This document shows, piece after piece, positions 6,884-15,762 of a DNA stretch of 64,000 nucleotides. Source of the stretch: Roseiarcus sp963832305. GTDB lineage: Bacteria > Pseudomonadota > Alphaproteobacteria > Rhizobiales > Beijerinckiaceae. The position numbers were made by a program, and so were the translations under genes. Location: positions 186,001 through 250,000 of the forward strand of contig CAWHTU010000016.1 in the NCBI GenBank assembly GCA_963832305.1. The letters run 5' to 3'. How positions within the stretch are numbered: position 1 is the stretch's first letter; each line of letters starts with the position of its first letter. The notes below the pieces were generated by a model. It saw only the letters and a program-made list of their open reading frames with translations, was not told the origin of the DNA and made no database searches.

Positions 6884-8038
6884 CTACCGCCAGAACCGGC
6901 CGCTCGCGATGCGCGCGCCCTCGGCGAGCGCGGCGAATTTCGCCCAGACGATGTCAGGATCGACCGCGGCCTGGCCGACCCAGGTGCCGTAGCCGCAATC
7001 GCTGCCGGCGATCACGTTCTCCCGGCCGACCAGCCTGGCGTAGTTGCCGATCCGGTTCGCGATCACTTCGGGATGCTCGATGAAGTTCGACTTCGATTCG
7101 ATGACCCCGGGAATGAGCACCTTCCCCTCCGGCAGCTTCGTGGTCTCGAACACCGCATACTCATGCGCGTGGCGCGGGTTCGCCGCTTCGAGCGATAGCG
7201 CGGCGGGTTTCGCGGCAAGCACGACGTCGACGATCTCGGCGAGCGGAACGTCGCAATGATGCGGGCCTTCATAGTTGCCCCAGCAGAGATGCATGCGGAC
7301 CCGCTCGGCCGGAATATCGGCCAGCGCCCCGTTCAACGCTTCGACATGTTCCGCCGCCCGCTTGCGGAACTCGCTCACGTCGAGATTCGCATATTGGATG
7401 TGCCGGCCCATCGCGAGGTCCGGGCAATCGATCTGCAGGTCGAAGCCGGCCGCCACGATCGCCTCGTACTCGGGCCGCATCGCGTCCGAAATCGCCGCGA
7501 GATAGGCGCTCTCGCTCGTATAGTGGTCGTTGCGGAAGAAGAGCGAGATCACGCCCGGCGACGCGGCGGTCATGAAAGGGCGCTGGGCGCTCCCCTCCCC
7601 GACGGCTGACTTAAGATTGTCGACGTCCCGGCGGACTGCGTCGGGATCGGCGAGGCCGATCGGGCCGTTGCAGGCCGGCGTCTTCCGCCGCGACCGGCCG
7701 GGATCGCCGAACACCCGTTTCGCCATGTTCGGAAACTCGACCAGGTCCTGGTAGACGAAACTGTTGCTCGTCCCGCCGAAGCCGCTGAGCCGGTCCTTCA
7801 CATAAGTCGCGTAGCTCGGCTTCGACATTTCCCCGTCGTTGACGATGTCGATGCCGGCCTTGCGCTGCTTCGCCACGACCTCGCCGACCGCGCTGCGGAT
7901 GCGCAGGGCCAGCGCCTCGCGATCGACCGCCCTGCCCTCCTCCTTGGCGTACATCATCTGGATGAGATCGTCCGGACGCGGCAGGCTCCCGGTGTGGGTG
8001 GTCAGAAAGCGATCGACGCTACGGGGCATTGGCTTCAC
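6884..8038 (-). CDS. Cobalamin-independent methionine synthase II-like (MetE C-terminal domain family) protein
   Basis: 384 aa, a single TIM-barrel with the MetE C-terminal fold. The N-terminus reads TTHTGSLPRPDDL, and FVNDGEMSK-like IVNDGEMSKPSYA follows. Probable zinc ligands are His and Cys in RMHLCWGNYEGPHH and Cys in AGSDCGYGT. It lacks the N-terminal half of true MetE. Such short relatives include alkyl-CoM transferases and uncharacterised methyltransferases, so the methyl donor and acceptor cannot be named. It sits between two remnants of a serine dehydratase gene, suggesting insertion there. Confidence 0.85.
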   Translation of the reverse strand: MKPMPRSVDRFLTTHTGSLPRPDDLIQMMYAKEEGRAVDREALALRIRSAVGEVVAKQRKAGIDIVNDGEMSKPSYATYVKDRLSGFGGTSNSFVYQDLVEFPNMAKRVFGDPGRSRRKTPACNGPIGLADPDAVRRDVDNLKSAVGEGSAQRPFMTAASPGVISLFFRNDHYTSESAYLAAISDAMRPEYEAIVAAGFDLQIDCPDLAMGRHIQYANLDVSEFRKRAAEHVEALNGALADIPAERVRMHLCWGNYEGPHHCDVPLAEIVDVVLAAKPAALSLEAANPRHAHEYAVFETTKLPEGKVLIPGVIESKSNFIEHPEVIANRIGNYARLVGRENVIAGSDCGYGTWVGQAAVDPDIVWAKFAALAEGARIASGRFWR

Positions 8039-8058
8039 CTATCTGCTAGGCCATGGAT

Positions 8059-8086
8059 GGATTGCTTCGCTTCGCTCGCAATGACG
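8059..8086. repeat. Dispersed intergenic repeat, short copy
   Basis: The sequence carries GCTTCGCTTCGCTCGCAATG, bounded by ATGACG on the right. It is a short copy of the palindromic intergenic family also seen at 20547-20632 and 59396-59510, all with a GTCAT-GCGAG and GAAGC-ATCC architecture. Such elements are common between genes in proteobacteria and resemble REP-type sequences. Confidence 0.55.
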
Positions 8087-8099
8087 CGATCTACCGCCG

Positions 8100-8145
8100 G
8101 TGACGGCCGTCGCCGTGCAGCGCGAGCACGTCGGCGGCGATCGAG
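8100..8145 (-). pseudogene. Remnant of an L-serine dehydratase gene (fragment A)
   Basis: On the minus strand this reads SIAADVLALHGDGRH, matching [15 protein letters not shown] of the serine dehydratase gene at 9655-9700, including a 20-base identical run. In the intact protein this segment comes just before the one found in fragment B (6804-6851). The two fragments are therefore in the right order and orientation for one old copy, with the MetE-like gene between them. Confidence 0.6.
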
Positions 8146-8193
8146 CGGGGCGGCTAAGCGGCGCGAAGATGGGAACGGCGGCTCCCGATGACT

Positions 8194-9222
8194 TTAACCG
8201 GCCAGGGCGCCATGTCGACGTTGCCGGGTTCTGTGGCGGCCCGCGTAACCAAGTCCCGCAAAGCCGAACACCATCATGATCCATGTAGGCGGTTCGGGGA
8301 CGACGGCGACGGAGAGTCGCCAAACCGAGCCAGCCTCCGAGATGAAGAGACTGCCGTTTGTCCAATCTGGCGACGAGTAGGCTCCTCCCAAGCCGCCGGT
8401 CGCTATCGTTGTCAGATTTCCCAACGCATCGAGCAAATATAGATCGCCGTTGTCCGACGTCACCTCGATATCGCCTTTGAGAGGGCCGTCGCTGATCACG
8501 CCGACCCCAATCGCGCGTGGAACATCGAACGGGCCGTAGACAGGCGTGCCGTCGGCGATACTGAATCCCTCGACGAAGAATACGCTGCCCGCCCCCGAAT
8601 CCTCGTTACCCGCCACATACGCGACCGTGCCGTCCAGCGACACGGTCAACCCGTTGCCGACACCGACGGACGAGACGGTGCGGAAGGTCGGGGTCGCTCC
8701 ACTGACATCGATGTCAACAATTCCGAAAGCTCCGAGTTCCGCGAGCAGATGGCCGTTCGTCGGATTTGTCCACAACCCGAGTCCAGTCGGAATCTGATCG
8801 AAGATCTGATTGACGGTCCCGTCGTTGTTGAACTTGACCAGCGAAAAGGAAAGGGCAGAACCGTTTGGAAAGGCGCTGGTGCTCCCCCACACGGAACCGT
8901 TTGAATAGGCGTAGGCCGGGGGAATGCCCGGCCCGGGCGTGCTTGTCAGCGCGTTCGCGAGCGTCTGGCCGTCAACGTCTTTGAAAACGTAATTGACGTC
9001 GTCGGCGCCGCTGAGGACGATCACGTTCCGGTCGCTGTTGACCGCGACGCCGAACGGGCCAAACGAGGCCGGCAGTCCGCCGCTGGCGACGGGAAATCCT
9101 GAGACAAATTCGCTTAACACGAACCCGTCCGCCTTGCCTTGCGGCGTCAAACTGAGCTGCGCGGAAGCCTCGCCGCCCAGGGAAAAAACGAACAGGACAG
9201 CGGGCAACACAAATCGTTTCAT
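8194..9222 (-). CDS. PEP-CTERM sorting domain protein (secreted, probable beta-propeller)
   Basis: 342 aa. A signal peptide (MKRFVLPAVLFVFSLGGEASA) opens the protein. The body has repeated short blocks such as GLTVSLDGTVAYVAGN and NGDLYLLDALGNLTTIA, suggesting beta-propeller repeats. The C-terminus has VPEPPTWIMMVFGFAGLGY followed by Arg-rich GRHRTRQRR, the PEP-CTERM signal cut by an exosortase. Function is unknown. No exosortase or polysaccharide genes are in the window. It is short of Cys and rich in Gly, Ser, Thr and Asn, typical of exported PEP-CTERM proteins. Confidence 0.85.
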   Translation of the reverse strand: MKRFVLPAVLFVFSLGGEASAQLSLTPQGKADGFVLSEFVSGFPVASGGLPASFGPFGVAVNSDRNVIVLSGADDVNYVFKDVDGQTLANALTSTPGPGIPPAYAYSNGSVWGSTSAFPNGSALSFSLVKFNNDGTVNQIFDQIPTGLGLWTNPTNGHLLAELGAFGIVDIDVSGATPTFRTVSSVGVGNGLTVSLDGTVAYVAGNEDSGAGSVFFVEGFSIADGTPVYGPFDVPRAIGVGVISDGPLKGDIEVTSDNGDLYLLDALGNLTTIATGGLGGAYSSPDWTNGSLFISEAGSVWRLSVAVVPEPPTWIMMVFGFAGLGYAGRHRTRQRRHGALAG

Positions 9223-9539
9223 TGTATCGCTCCCCGTGCATGTTAAACTTAGCGGCCCGGCCGGCTAAAACTTCCAGGCGGCCTGTGTACGGAACTGATC
9301 ACGTGAAGTTGATCAGTATAACTACCGAGAGTCAAATGAAATTGCCTGGTTCTACAGATGCCGCGAGCACCTATTCTCGCAATTGCCGCTGTGCAGACTC
9401 GAAAAGCGCTTCGAAAATCCATTGAGAGAAAATCGCAAGATTGGTCAAATACGAGTAACGGAGGGAAGGGCGTGCGTAGGTAGGCAGTGTCTGTCGGGCC
9501 GGCGCACGCCCCGTTGCCCGGAACATGTCAAACCGCCCC
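9223..9539. other. Intergenic region without a recognisable gene
   Basis: About 317 bases between the start of the PEP-CTERM gene and the end of the serine dehydratase gene. It is more AT-rich than the average and presumably holds the PEP-CTERM promoter. A near-palindrome around TGATCACGTGAAGTTGATCA lies at about 9297-9316. I see no conserved peptide, RNA or terminator. Confidence 0.5.
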
Positions 9540-10913
9540 TCAGCACTCGACAAAATTCACCGCGAGCCCGCCCAGGCTCGTCTCCTTGTACTTCGACTGC
9601 ATGTCGCGCTCCCGTCTGGCGCATGGTGGCGATGACGCTGTCGAGCGAGACGCGATGCGTCCCGTCGCCGTGCAGCGCGAGCGAGGCGGCGGCGATCGCC
9701 TTGACGCGCGCCGAAGGCGTTGCGCTCGATGCACGGGATCTGCACGAGGCCGCCGATCGGATCGCAGGTCATGCCGAGGTGATGCTCCATCGCGATCTCG
9801 GCGGCGTTCTCGATCTGCTCGTTCGAGCCGCCGAGCGCGGCGCGTGAGGCCCGCGGCCGCCATCGACGAGGCGACGCCGACCTCGCCCTGGCAGCCGACC
9901 TCCGCCCCTGAAATCGAGGCGTTGAGCTTGAAGAGCGAGCCGATCGCGGTTGCGGTCAGAAGGAAATCGGCAAGGCCCTCGCGGGTCGCTCCTTCGCAAT
10001 GATCGCGGTAATAGCGCATGACCGCCGGAATGACGCCGGCCGCGCCATTGGTCGGCGCGGTGACGACCCGGCCGCCGGCCGCGTTCTCCTCGTTGACCGC
10101 CATCGCGTAGACGCCGACGAAATCCATGATCTCGTGCGCCGGGTGAAAATTGCGCCTGGACGCCTCGATCAGGCGGTCGTGGATCGCCTTGGCGCGGCGC
10201 ATGACCTTCAAGCCCCCCGGCAGCGGGCCCGATTGGGTCAAGCCCCGGTCGACGCAGGCGAACATGACGTCGATGACGCGCGCTGCGTGGGCGTCGACCT
10301 CGCTCTCGGGCCTCAGCGCCGTTTCATTGGCGCGCACCAGCCCGGCGATCGAAAGCCCGGCCTCGCGCCCGCGCGCCAGAAGCTCGGCCCCCGAGCGGAA
10401 CGGATGGGGCAAGCGGGCGTCGGACGCGGAGGCGTCGTCGCCGGCGCCCTCGCGGACAACGAAGCCGCCGCCGATCGAGAGCCAGGTCTCGTCGGCAAGC
10501 GTCACGCCGGCCGCGTCGCGGGCGACGAGCCGCAAGGTGTTGGGATGTCGCGGGGCGGGCGTCACGGTGTCGAACACGATCGCGGTCGCCGGGTCGAAGG
10601 CGATCGAGCGACGGGCGGCGAGGTTGAGCCGCCTGGTCGCGCGCACGTCGGCGGCGAGCGTTTCAGCCGCGTCTGGATCGACGCTGTCCGGCCGCTGACC
10701 GCTCAAGCCCAGGATCACCGCCTTGTCGGTCGCGTGTCCCTTGCCGGTGAAGGCGAGCGAGCCGAGAAGGGCGACCTCGACCGAAGCGACCCGGTCGATC
10801 GCGCCCGTTTCGATGAGCCCGCTCGCGAACGCCGCGGCCGCCTTCATCGGCCCGACCGTGTGCGACGACGACGGTCCGACGCCGATCTTGAAGAGCTCGA
10901 AGACGCTGAACAT
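9540..10913 (-). CDS. sdaA: L-serine ammonia-lyase (dehydratase), single-chain type, with frameshifts
   Basis: Converts L-serine to pyruvate and ammonia using a 4Fe-4S cluster. The start [20 protein letters not shown] is the canonical family N-terminus, and the full length of about 457 aa fits. Cluster cysteines are in [17 protein letters not shown] and [11 protein letters not shown]. In the last 300 bases the frame breaks three times: an extra base near 9842 (before [20 protein letters not shown]), a missing base near 9707, and an extra base near 9607 (before [13 protein letters not shown]). All lie in GC-rich runs, so sequencing error is as likely as decay. It is divergent from the nfu gene. 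Confidence 0.85.
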
Positions 10914-11150
10914 TGCTTGAGCCTCGGGCTCGGTCTCTCCGATCTGGCAAAGACCTGGGCGCGCGCTGCGATCTTAGGCGCCGCGATCCGCGTGCGGAAG
11001 CGCTGTTTTGCGCCGCCGCCGCGCGAAAGTGAGATGCGGCCCGTCGGAGGACCGCGACGGCCTCCGGGCACGAGCGAGGGCGCGGCCACGGAGCCGTTTC
11101 TTGCGCATGTCGCGCGGCGCGCCTATCTTCAAGGGTCAGGAGCAAAGCCG

Positions 11151-11714
11151 ATGTTCATTCAGACCGAAGCGACCCCCAATCCCGCGACCCTCAAGTTCCT
11201 GCCCGGCCGTGCGGTCATGGACGAGGGGACGTTCGAGGCGCGCGATCTTGACCAAGCCGAGCGGTCCCCGCTCGCCAAGGCGCTCATGCAGTTGCCCGGC
11301 GTGACCGGCGTTTTCTTCGCCAACGACTTCATTTCCGTGACCAAGGGCGAAGGCGAATGGCAGCACCTCAAGCCCGCGGTGCTCGGCGTCGTCACCGAAT
11401 TCTACCTGTCCGGCGCGCCGCTGATCGCGGAGGGCGGCGCAGACGCGGTCACGAGCGGCGAGTTCTTCGACGCCAAGGACGCAGAGACGGTGGAGGCGAT
11501 CAAGGAATTGATCGAGACGCGGGTCAGACCTGCCGTTGCGGGTGATGGCGGCGATATCACCTTCAAGGGCTACCGTGACGGCGTCGTCTACCTCAACATG
11601 AAGGGCGCCTGTTCCGGCTGCCCCTCCTCCACCGCGACGCTTAGGAACGGAATCGAAAATCTTCTCAAGCACTTCCTGCCGGATATTCAGGGCGTGGAGC
11701 AGATCGCGGCCTAA
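11151..11714 (+). CDS. NifU-family iron-sulfur cluster carrier (Nfu)
   Basis: 187 aa. The N-terminal Nfu_N domain begins MFIQTEATPNPATLKFLPG. The C-terminal NifU domain has the cluster motif CSGCPSSTATLRNGIENLL near residues 145-165. Nfu proteins hold and deliver 4Fe-4S clusters to target apo-enzymes. The frame stays open far upstream, but those residues have no Nfu similarity and overlap the serine dehydratase gene antisense, so the ATG at 11151 is taken. It is followed 29 bases later by a methyltransferase-like gene. Confidence 0.95.
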   Translation: MFIQTEATPNPATLKFLPGRAVMDEGTFEARDLDQAERSPLAKALMQLPGVTGVFFANDFISVTKGEGEWQHLKPAVLGVVTEFYLSGAPLIAEGGADAVTSGEFFDAKDAETVEAIKELIETRVRPAVAGDGGDITFKGYRDGVVYLNMKGACSGCPSSTATLRNGIENLLKHFLPDIQGVEQIAA

Positions 11715-11743
11715 GCGCCGAGCCGGACACGGAGGGTCGGCGG

Positions 11744-12311
11744 GTGTTCTACCGTTGGCTGTTCGCTGTGCTCTGGCTCGGCTTCATCGCATTCTGGATC
11801 GCGATGGCGCGCGGCGGCAAAGCGGTCGCCGAGCGCGAGAGCCGTCTATTCGCGCCTCTCGCATTACCTGCCGCTGGCGATCGCCGTCTATCTGCTTGCG
11901 GCGCCCGGTGTTCCCTTCGGCCCGCTCAACGACCGCTTCGCGCCCCTGAGCCTGTGGCTTGTGCAGCTTGGCGCGGCCTTGACCCTCGCCGGCATCGCCT
12001 TCGCCATCTGGGCGCGGGTGTGGATCGCGGGCAACTGGAGCTCGGACGTCACGCTCAAGCGCGACCATGAGCTTATCACGACCGGCCCCTATCGCTGGGT
12101 CCGCCACCCGATCTACACCGGGATTCTCCTCGCGATCCTCGGAACCGCGCTGGCGGTCGGCGAGTGGCGCGGCCTGCTCGCCGTTGTCCTCGCCGGCGCC
12201 GCGTTCTGGCGCAAGCTCGGGATCGAGGAGGCCGTGATGCGCCGGCAGTTCGGCGCGGCCTACGACCGCTACGCCGAGAACGTGCCGGCGCTGATCCCGT
12301 TCGTGCTCTGA
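11744..12311 (+). CDS. Isoprenylcysteine carboxyl methyltransferase-like membrane protein, frameshifted
   Basis: About 188 aa when read across one shift near 11842. The first part, from a GTG preceded by GGAGG, encodes the helix FYRWLFAVLWLGFIAFWIAM. After the shift come helices and the SAM-binding segment ELITTGPYRWVRHPIYTG, followed by GILLAILGTALAVG and the C-terminal YDRYAENVPALIPFVL. These are ICMT/PEMT-family marks. Substrate is unknown; bacterial members are often unassigned. The single-base shift in a mixed GC run could be a sequencing error. Confidence 0.75.
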
Positions 12312-12319
12312 GAGGCGGC

Positions 12320-13270
12320 TCACCGCGCCGGTTTCTCGCCACCGGCGGCGGTAATGACCGCGACGATGATCAGGCCCGTGAGCAGGAGCCGCACGCCCGC
12401 GCTGACGCCGAACGTATTGAGCATCGTCAGCAGCAGCACCAGAAACAGCGCGCCGCCCCAGACGCCCGGCACGTTCGCCTTGCCCCCGGACACCGATGTG
12501 CCGCCGATGACCACGACCGCAATCGAGGCGAGCAGGTATTCGGCGCCGATGTCCACGTTGGCGCCGCGGAAATAGCCGGCGAGCAGGGCGCCGGCGAGGC
12601 CGCCCAGCGCGCCGCAGAGCGCATAGGTCGCAAACCGCACCGGCTCGACCTTGACCCCCGCCAGGCGCGCCGCGCGAATATTCTGGCCGATCGCGAGCAC
12701 CGAACGTCCCCAGATGGTCCGATTGAGCGCGACGCTCGCGCCAATCGTGAAGAGAAGGGTCAAGACCGCCAAAAGCGGCACGCCTGCGATCACGATATTG
12801 GTAAAATCCGCAAATCCCGGCGGCGGCTTGATCTGCAGGCCTCGCCCATAGCTGATGTCGACCGACTGGATAATGAAGCTCGCCGACAGCGTCGCGATGA
12901 TCGGGGGAATGCGCAGCGCCCAGATCAGGAGATAATTCACGATCCCGACCGCAAGCCCGCAGGCAAGCGCAGCGGCCAGGCCGACCGCGACCCAGGAATC
13001 GTCGCCGCCCATCGTCTTCATCGCGACCGCGCTCGCAAGTCCGATATTGGCCGGCAGCGAGAGATCGACGTTGCCTGGCCCGAGCGTGATGACGAACATC
13101 TGCCCGACGCCGACGATGACGGTGAACACCGACAACGACAACGCCGCGGTCATCATCCCGCCGGCGCCGTAGCCGCCAGTGAACGCGACGGCGGCGAGCC
13201 ATACCGCGCCAGCGCCCAGGAACGACCAAATCCAAGGTCGCGACAGCAGCGCCTTGGCTGCGCCGGTCAT
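12320..13270 (-). CDS. Sugar-type ABC transporter permease (RbsC family), second permease
   Basis: 316 aa. Starts MTGAAKALLSRPWIW, with an ATGA overlap of the previous permease gene. It has about nine hydrophobic segments and the family blocks VDLSLPANIGLASAVAMK and ALNRTIWGRSVLAIGQN. The segment VIGGTSVSGGKANVPGVWGG is typical of ribose/xylose-type permeases. It is the last of four genes for a complete importer (binding protein, ATPase, two permeases) all on the minus strand. Confidence 0.9.
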   Translation of the reverse strand: MTGAAKALLSRPWIWSFLGAGAVWLAAVAFTGGYGAGGMMTAALSLSVFTVIVGVGQMFVITLGPGNVDLSLPANIGLASAVAMKTMGGDDSWVAVGLAAALACGLAVGIVNYLLIWALRIPPIIATLSASFIIQSVDISYGRGLQIKPPPGFADFTNIVIAGVPLLAVLTLLFTIGASVALNRTIWGRSVLAIGQNIRAARLAGVKVEPVRFATYALCGALGGLAGALLAGYFRGANVDIGAEYLLASIAVVVIGGTSVSGGKANVPGVWGGALFLVLLLTMLNTFGVSAGVRLLLTGLIIVAVITAAGGEKPAR

Positions 13271-14242
13271 CGTTCCGCGCCCTTGCGGCTGATCACGACT
13301 CGGGCGGCGAGCACGATAATGAGAATCGCGCCGTTGGCTGCGACCTGCCAATCGGGCGGAATATGCATGAACGTCAGCAGCGGCGAGGCCGCCATGGCCA
13401 TGGTGAGGGCGCCGAGTACCGCTCCGACGGGCGAAACGTTGCCGCCGACGAACTCTCCGCCGCCCAGGATCACGCCGGCGATGGAGAGCAGGGTGTAGCC
13501 ATTGCCGATGTTGGCGTCGGCCGAGGTTGTGATGCCGACGAGGGCCATTCCCGATATCACGCCGAAGACACCGGCGAGCGCGAACAGCGTCATTTTCGCT
13601 CTGAGCAGCGACCAGCCGGCTCGCCGGATCGCGACCGCATTGCCGCCGACCCCGCGCAGGATCGCCCCGTAAGAGGTGTGCATGAGCCCGAAATAGCCGA
13701 TCGGCGGCGATCAGCGCCGCCGCTACGATCGGCAGCGGAACGAGCGGCGGCTTCACTCCCATGATCGCCTGCAACCAACCAGGCGCCTTGCCGCCGGGCT
13801 TGGGCAGGAGAAGGACCGCCAAGCCTTGCCAGACGAAGCTCATGCCCAGTGTGACCACGATCGAAGGCAGGTTGCGGAGGTAAATAAGCGCGCCGAGGCC
13901 GGCGTAGAGCGCGACGCAGCCAATCAGCGTGAGCGCCCCGAGCCACGGCTCGTCCCGCAACCAGGTCGCGGAGACGCAGCAGACAAAGCCGACGAAGGTG
14001 CCGATGGAGAGGTCGAGGTCATTGCCCGCGATCACGAACATCTGCGCCATCGTGGCGAGCGCGATAGGGATCGCGAGGTTCAGCATCAGCGTGAAGCCGA
14101 AATAGCTGATCGCGCGCGGGTTGAGCCATGCGATCGCCACGATGACGAGAGCGAGCGACAACGCGGGAAGCGCGGCGCGCAACCGCCGTCGCAGGTTTGC
14201 GCCGCTCGAGGTCGACCACCCTGCGACCGTGGTCGCGCTCAT
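13267..14242 (-). CDS. Sugar-type ABC transporter permease (RbsC family), first permease, frameshifted
   Basis: About 325 aa. The N-terminal part contains IALATMAQMFVIAGNDLDLS, the conserved periplasmic-loop signature, and PSIVVTLGMSFVWQGLAVLL. The frame breaks near 13708, where one extra G in GCCGCCGATCGGC would restore IAAIGYFGLMHTSYGAILRG. The rest reads on to GNGYTLLSIAGVILGGGEFVGG. It begins 1 base after the ATPase stop. Without the correction the two permeases look like one long fusion, which is an artefact. Confidence 0.85.
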
Positions 14243-14243
14243 C

Positions 14244-15716
14244 TCAGGCGACGCCCGCGAACGAGGAATGGATCACGCGCTCCTCGCTCAATTCATCCCG
14301 CGCCAGTTCGGCGACGACAGCGCCGTTGCGAAATATGTAGGCCCGGTCGCAGTTCTTCAATTCCTCGGTTTCGGTCGTGTACCAGAGGAACGTTCGCCCC
14401 GCCTGCGCCTCCGCACGGATCAGCTCGTAGACTTCGAGTTTGGTGGCGTAATCGACGCCGCGCATCGGGTCGTCCATCAGCACGATGCGGGCGTCGGAGG
14501 CGAGCGCTCGAGCGAAAAGCGCTTTCTGTTGATTGCCGCCGGAGAGGGAGAGAATCCTGCTGCGTACGTCTGGCGTCCGGATCTTGATCTTTAGTCGCCA
14601 CTCGTCGGCCAGCGCCTCCTCGCGGCGGGCAGATAGCAGAGGGCCGGCGCGCAACTGCTTCAGCGAGCGCACGCCGATGTTCTGCGCAATCGACCATTGC
14701 GGGAAGACGCCGTCCGATTGCCGGTCCCCGGCAACCAGGGCAATGGGACCTTTGACCGACGCGGTCGCCTGCCGGCGCGTGGCGGCGGAAAAAGTCGCCA
14801 ACAGAAGATCGGTCTGGCCGTGGCCAGCGAGACCGGCAAGCCCGATGATCTCGCCCTCGCGCGCGATGACGCGCCGGTCGTCGGGCTGCCTTGCGGCGCG
14901 CACGCCTAAGACAATCGGGGCCTCGCCGCCTCGCCCGGCCGCCATGGCGGACTGGGGGCGCGAAGCCTGGCTCTCAAAGCCGCCCATCGCGCCGACCAGC
15001 TTGGCGCGGTCAAAACTTTGCGCGCTGCCTCCTGTCACCACCTTTCCGTCGCGCATCACGATGATGCGGTCGCAAGTCGACAGCACCTCGCCCAGAATGT
15101 GCGAGATCAGTGCGCAGCTGATCCCGGAGTCGACCGAGCGGCGCACATAGGCCAGCAGCTGTTCGGCGGTATGCTGGTCGAGCGATGAGGTCGGCTCGTC
15201 CAGAATGACGAGGCGCGCCGGCACATTGGAGACCGAGAAGGCGCGAGCAATCTCAACCATCTGCTTTCTACCGATGGTCAAGTCCTGCACCAGGTCGCTC
15301 GGCCTTACCCCGTGTCCGGGAAAAATCTCTTCGAGCTGGTCGAGAACGAGCCGCCCCGCCCTGCGCCGCCAGCCGAACCCGCGGATCGCCGGATGGACGA
15401 TCCGAGCGTTTTCCGCGACCGTGAGATTCGGGCACAACGACAGTTCCTGGAACACGCAGCGCAGGCCGAGCGCCGTCGCCCGCGCCGAATTCCAGTGGGA
15501 CTGTTCTTCGCCAGCGATCACAAGCCGTCCGCGGTCCGGCGTAACCGCGCCGTTGAGCACATGCATCAGCGTCGACTTGCCGGCGCCGTTGTGACCGACA
15601 ATGCCGACGCACTCGCCTGCCGACAGAGAAAAATCGACGCCGTCCAGGGCCCGGACGGCGCCGTAGGATTTTTCGACCCCGGTGAAATCGACGAGTGGAG
15701 CGCCAGCGTCCGCCAT
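14244..15716 (-). CDS. Sugar-type ABC transporter ATP-binding protein (RbsA-like, two ATPase domains)
   Basis: 490 aa with tandem ATPase domains. The first has Walker A GHNGAGKST, signature DLTIGRKQMVEIARAF and Walker B RLVILDEPTSSLD. The second has a degenerate Walker A (GLAGLAGHGQTDLL), signature SLSGGNQQKALFARAL and Walker B RIVLMDDPMRGVDY, as in RbsA/MglA/XylG. It powers uptake through the two downstream permeases. It follows the binding-protein gene by 46 bases. Confidence 0.92.
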   Translation of the reverse strand: MADAGAPLVDFTGVEKSYGAVRALDGVDFSLSAGECVGIVGHNGAGKSTLMHVLNGAVTPDRGRLVIAGEEQSHWNSARATALGLRCVFQELSLCPNLTVAENARIVHPAIRGFGWRRRAGRLVLDQLEEIFPGHGVRPSDLVQDLTIGRKQMVEIARAFSVSNVPARLVILDEPTSSLDQHTAEQLLAYVRRSVDSGISCALISHILGEVLSTCDRIIVMRDGKVVTGGSAQSFDRAKLVGAMGGFESQASRPQSAMAAGRGGEAPIVLGVRAARQPDDRRVIAREGEIIGLAGLAGHGQTDLLLATFSAATRRQATASVKGPIALVAGDRQSDGVFPQWSIAQNIGVRSLKQLRAGPLLSARREEALADEWRLKIKIRTPDVRSRILSLSGGNQQKALFARALASDARIVLMDDPMRGVDYATKLEVYELIRAEAQAGRTFLWYTTETEELKNCDRAYIFRNGAVVAELARDELSEERVIHSSFAGVA

Positions 15717-15762
15717 GGTCTTATCGGCCCGCAGACCGCTGGGCGCTCATCGATCCGGGCGT

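Noticed and set aside
6705..6992. 95-codon plus-strand frame between the RiPP operon and the MetE-like gene
   Set aside because: No ribosome site; it runs antisense through the serine dehydratase remnant and the MetE-like 3' end.
9999..11150. Long in-frame extension upstream of the nfu gene
   Set aside because: It lies antisense to the serine dehydratase gene, is Arg- and Gly-rich noise, and the canonical Nfu start is at 11151.
12320..14242. A single 640-residue reading frame spanning both ABC permeases
   Set aside because: The middle part has no permease similarity; the correct permease sequence continues in another frame after a one-base shift near 13708, and the second permease has its own start at 13270.
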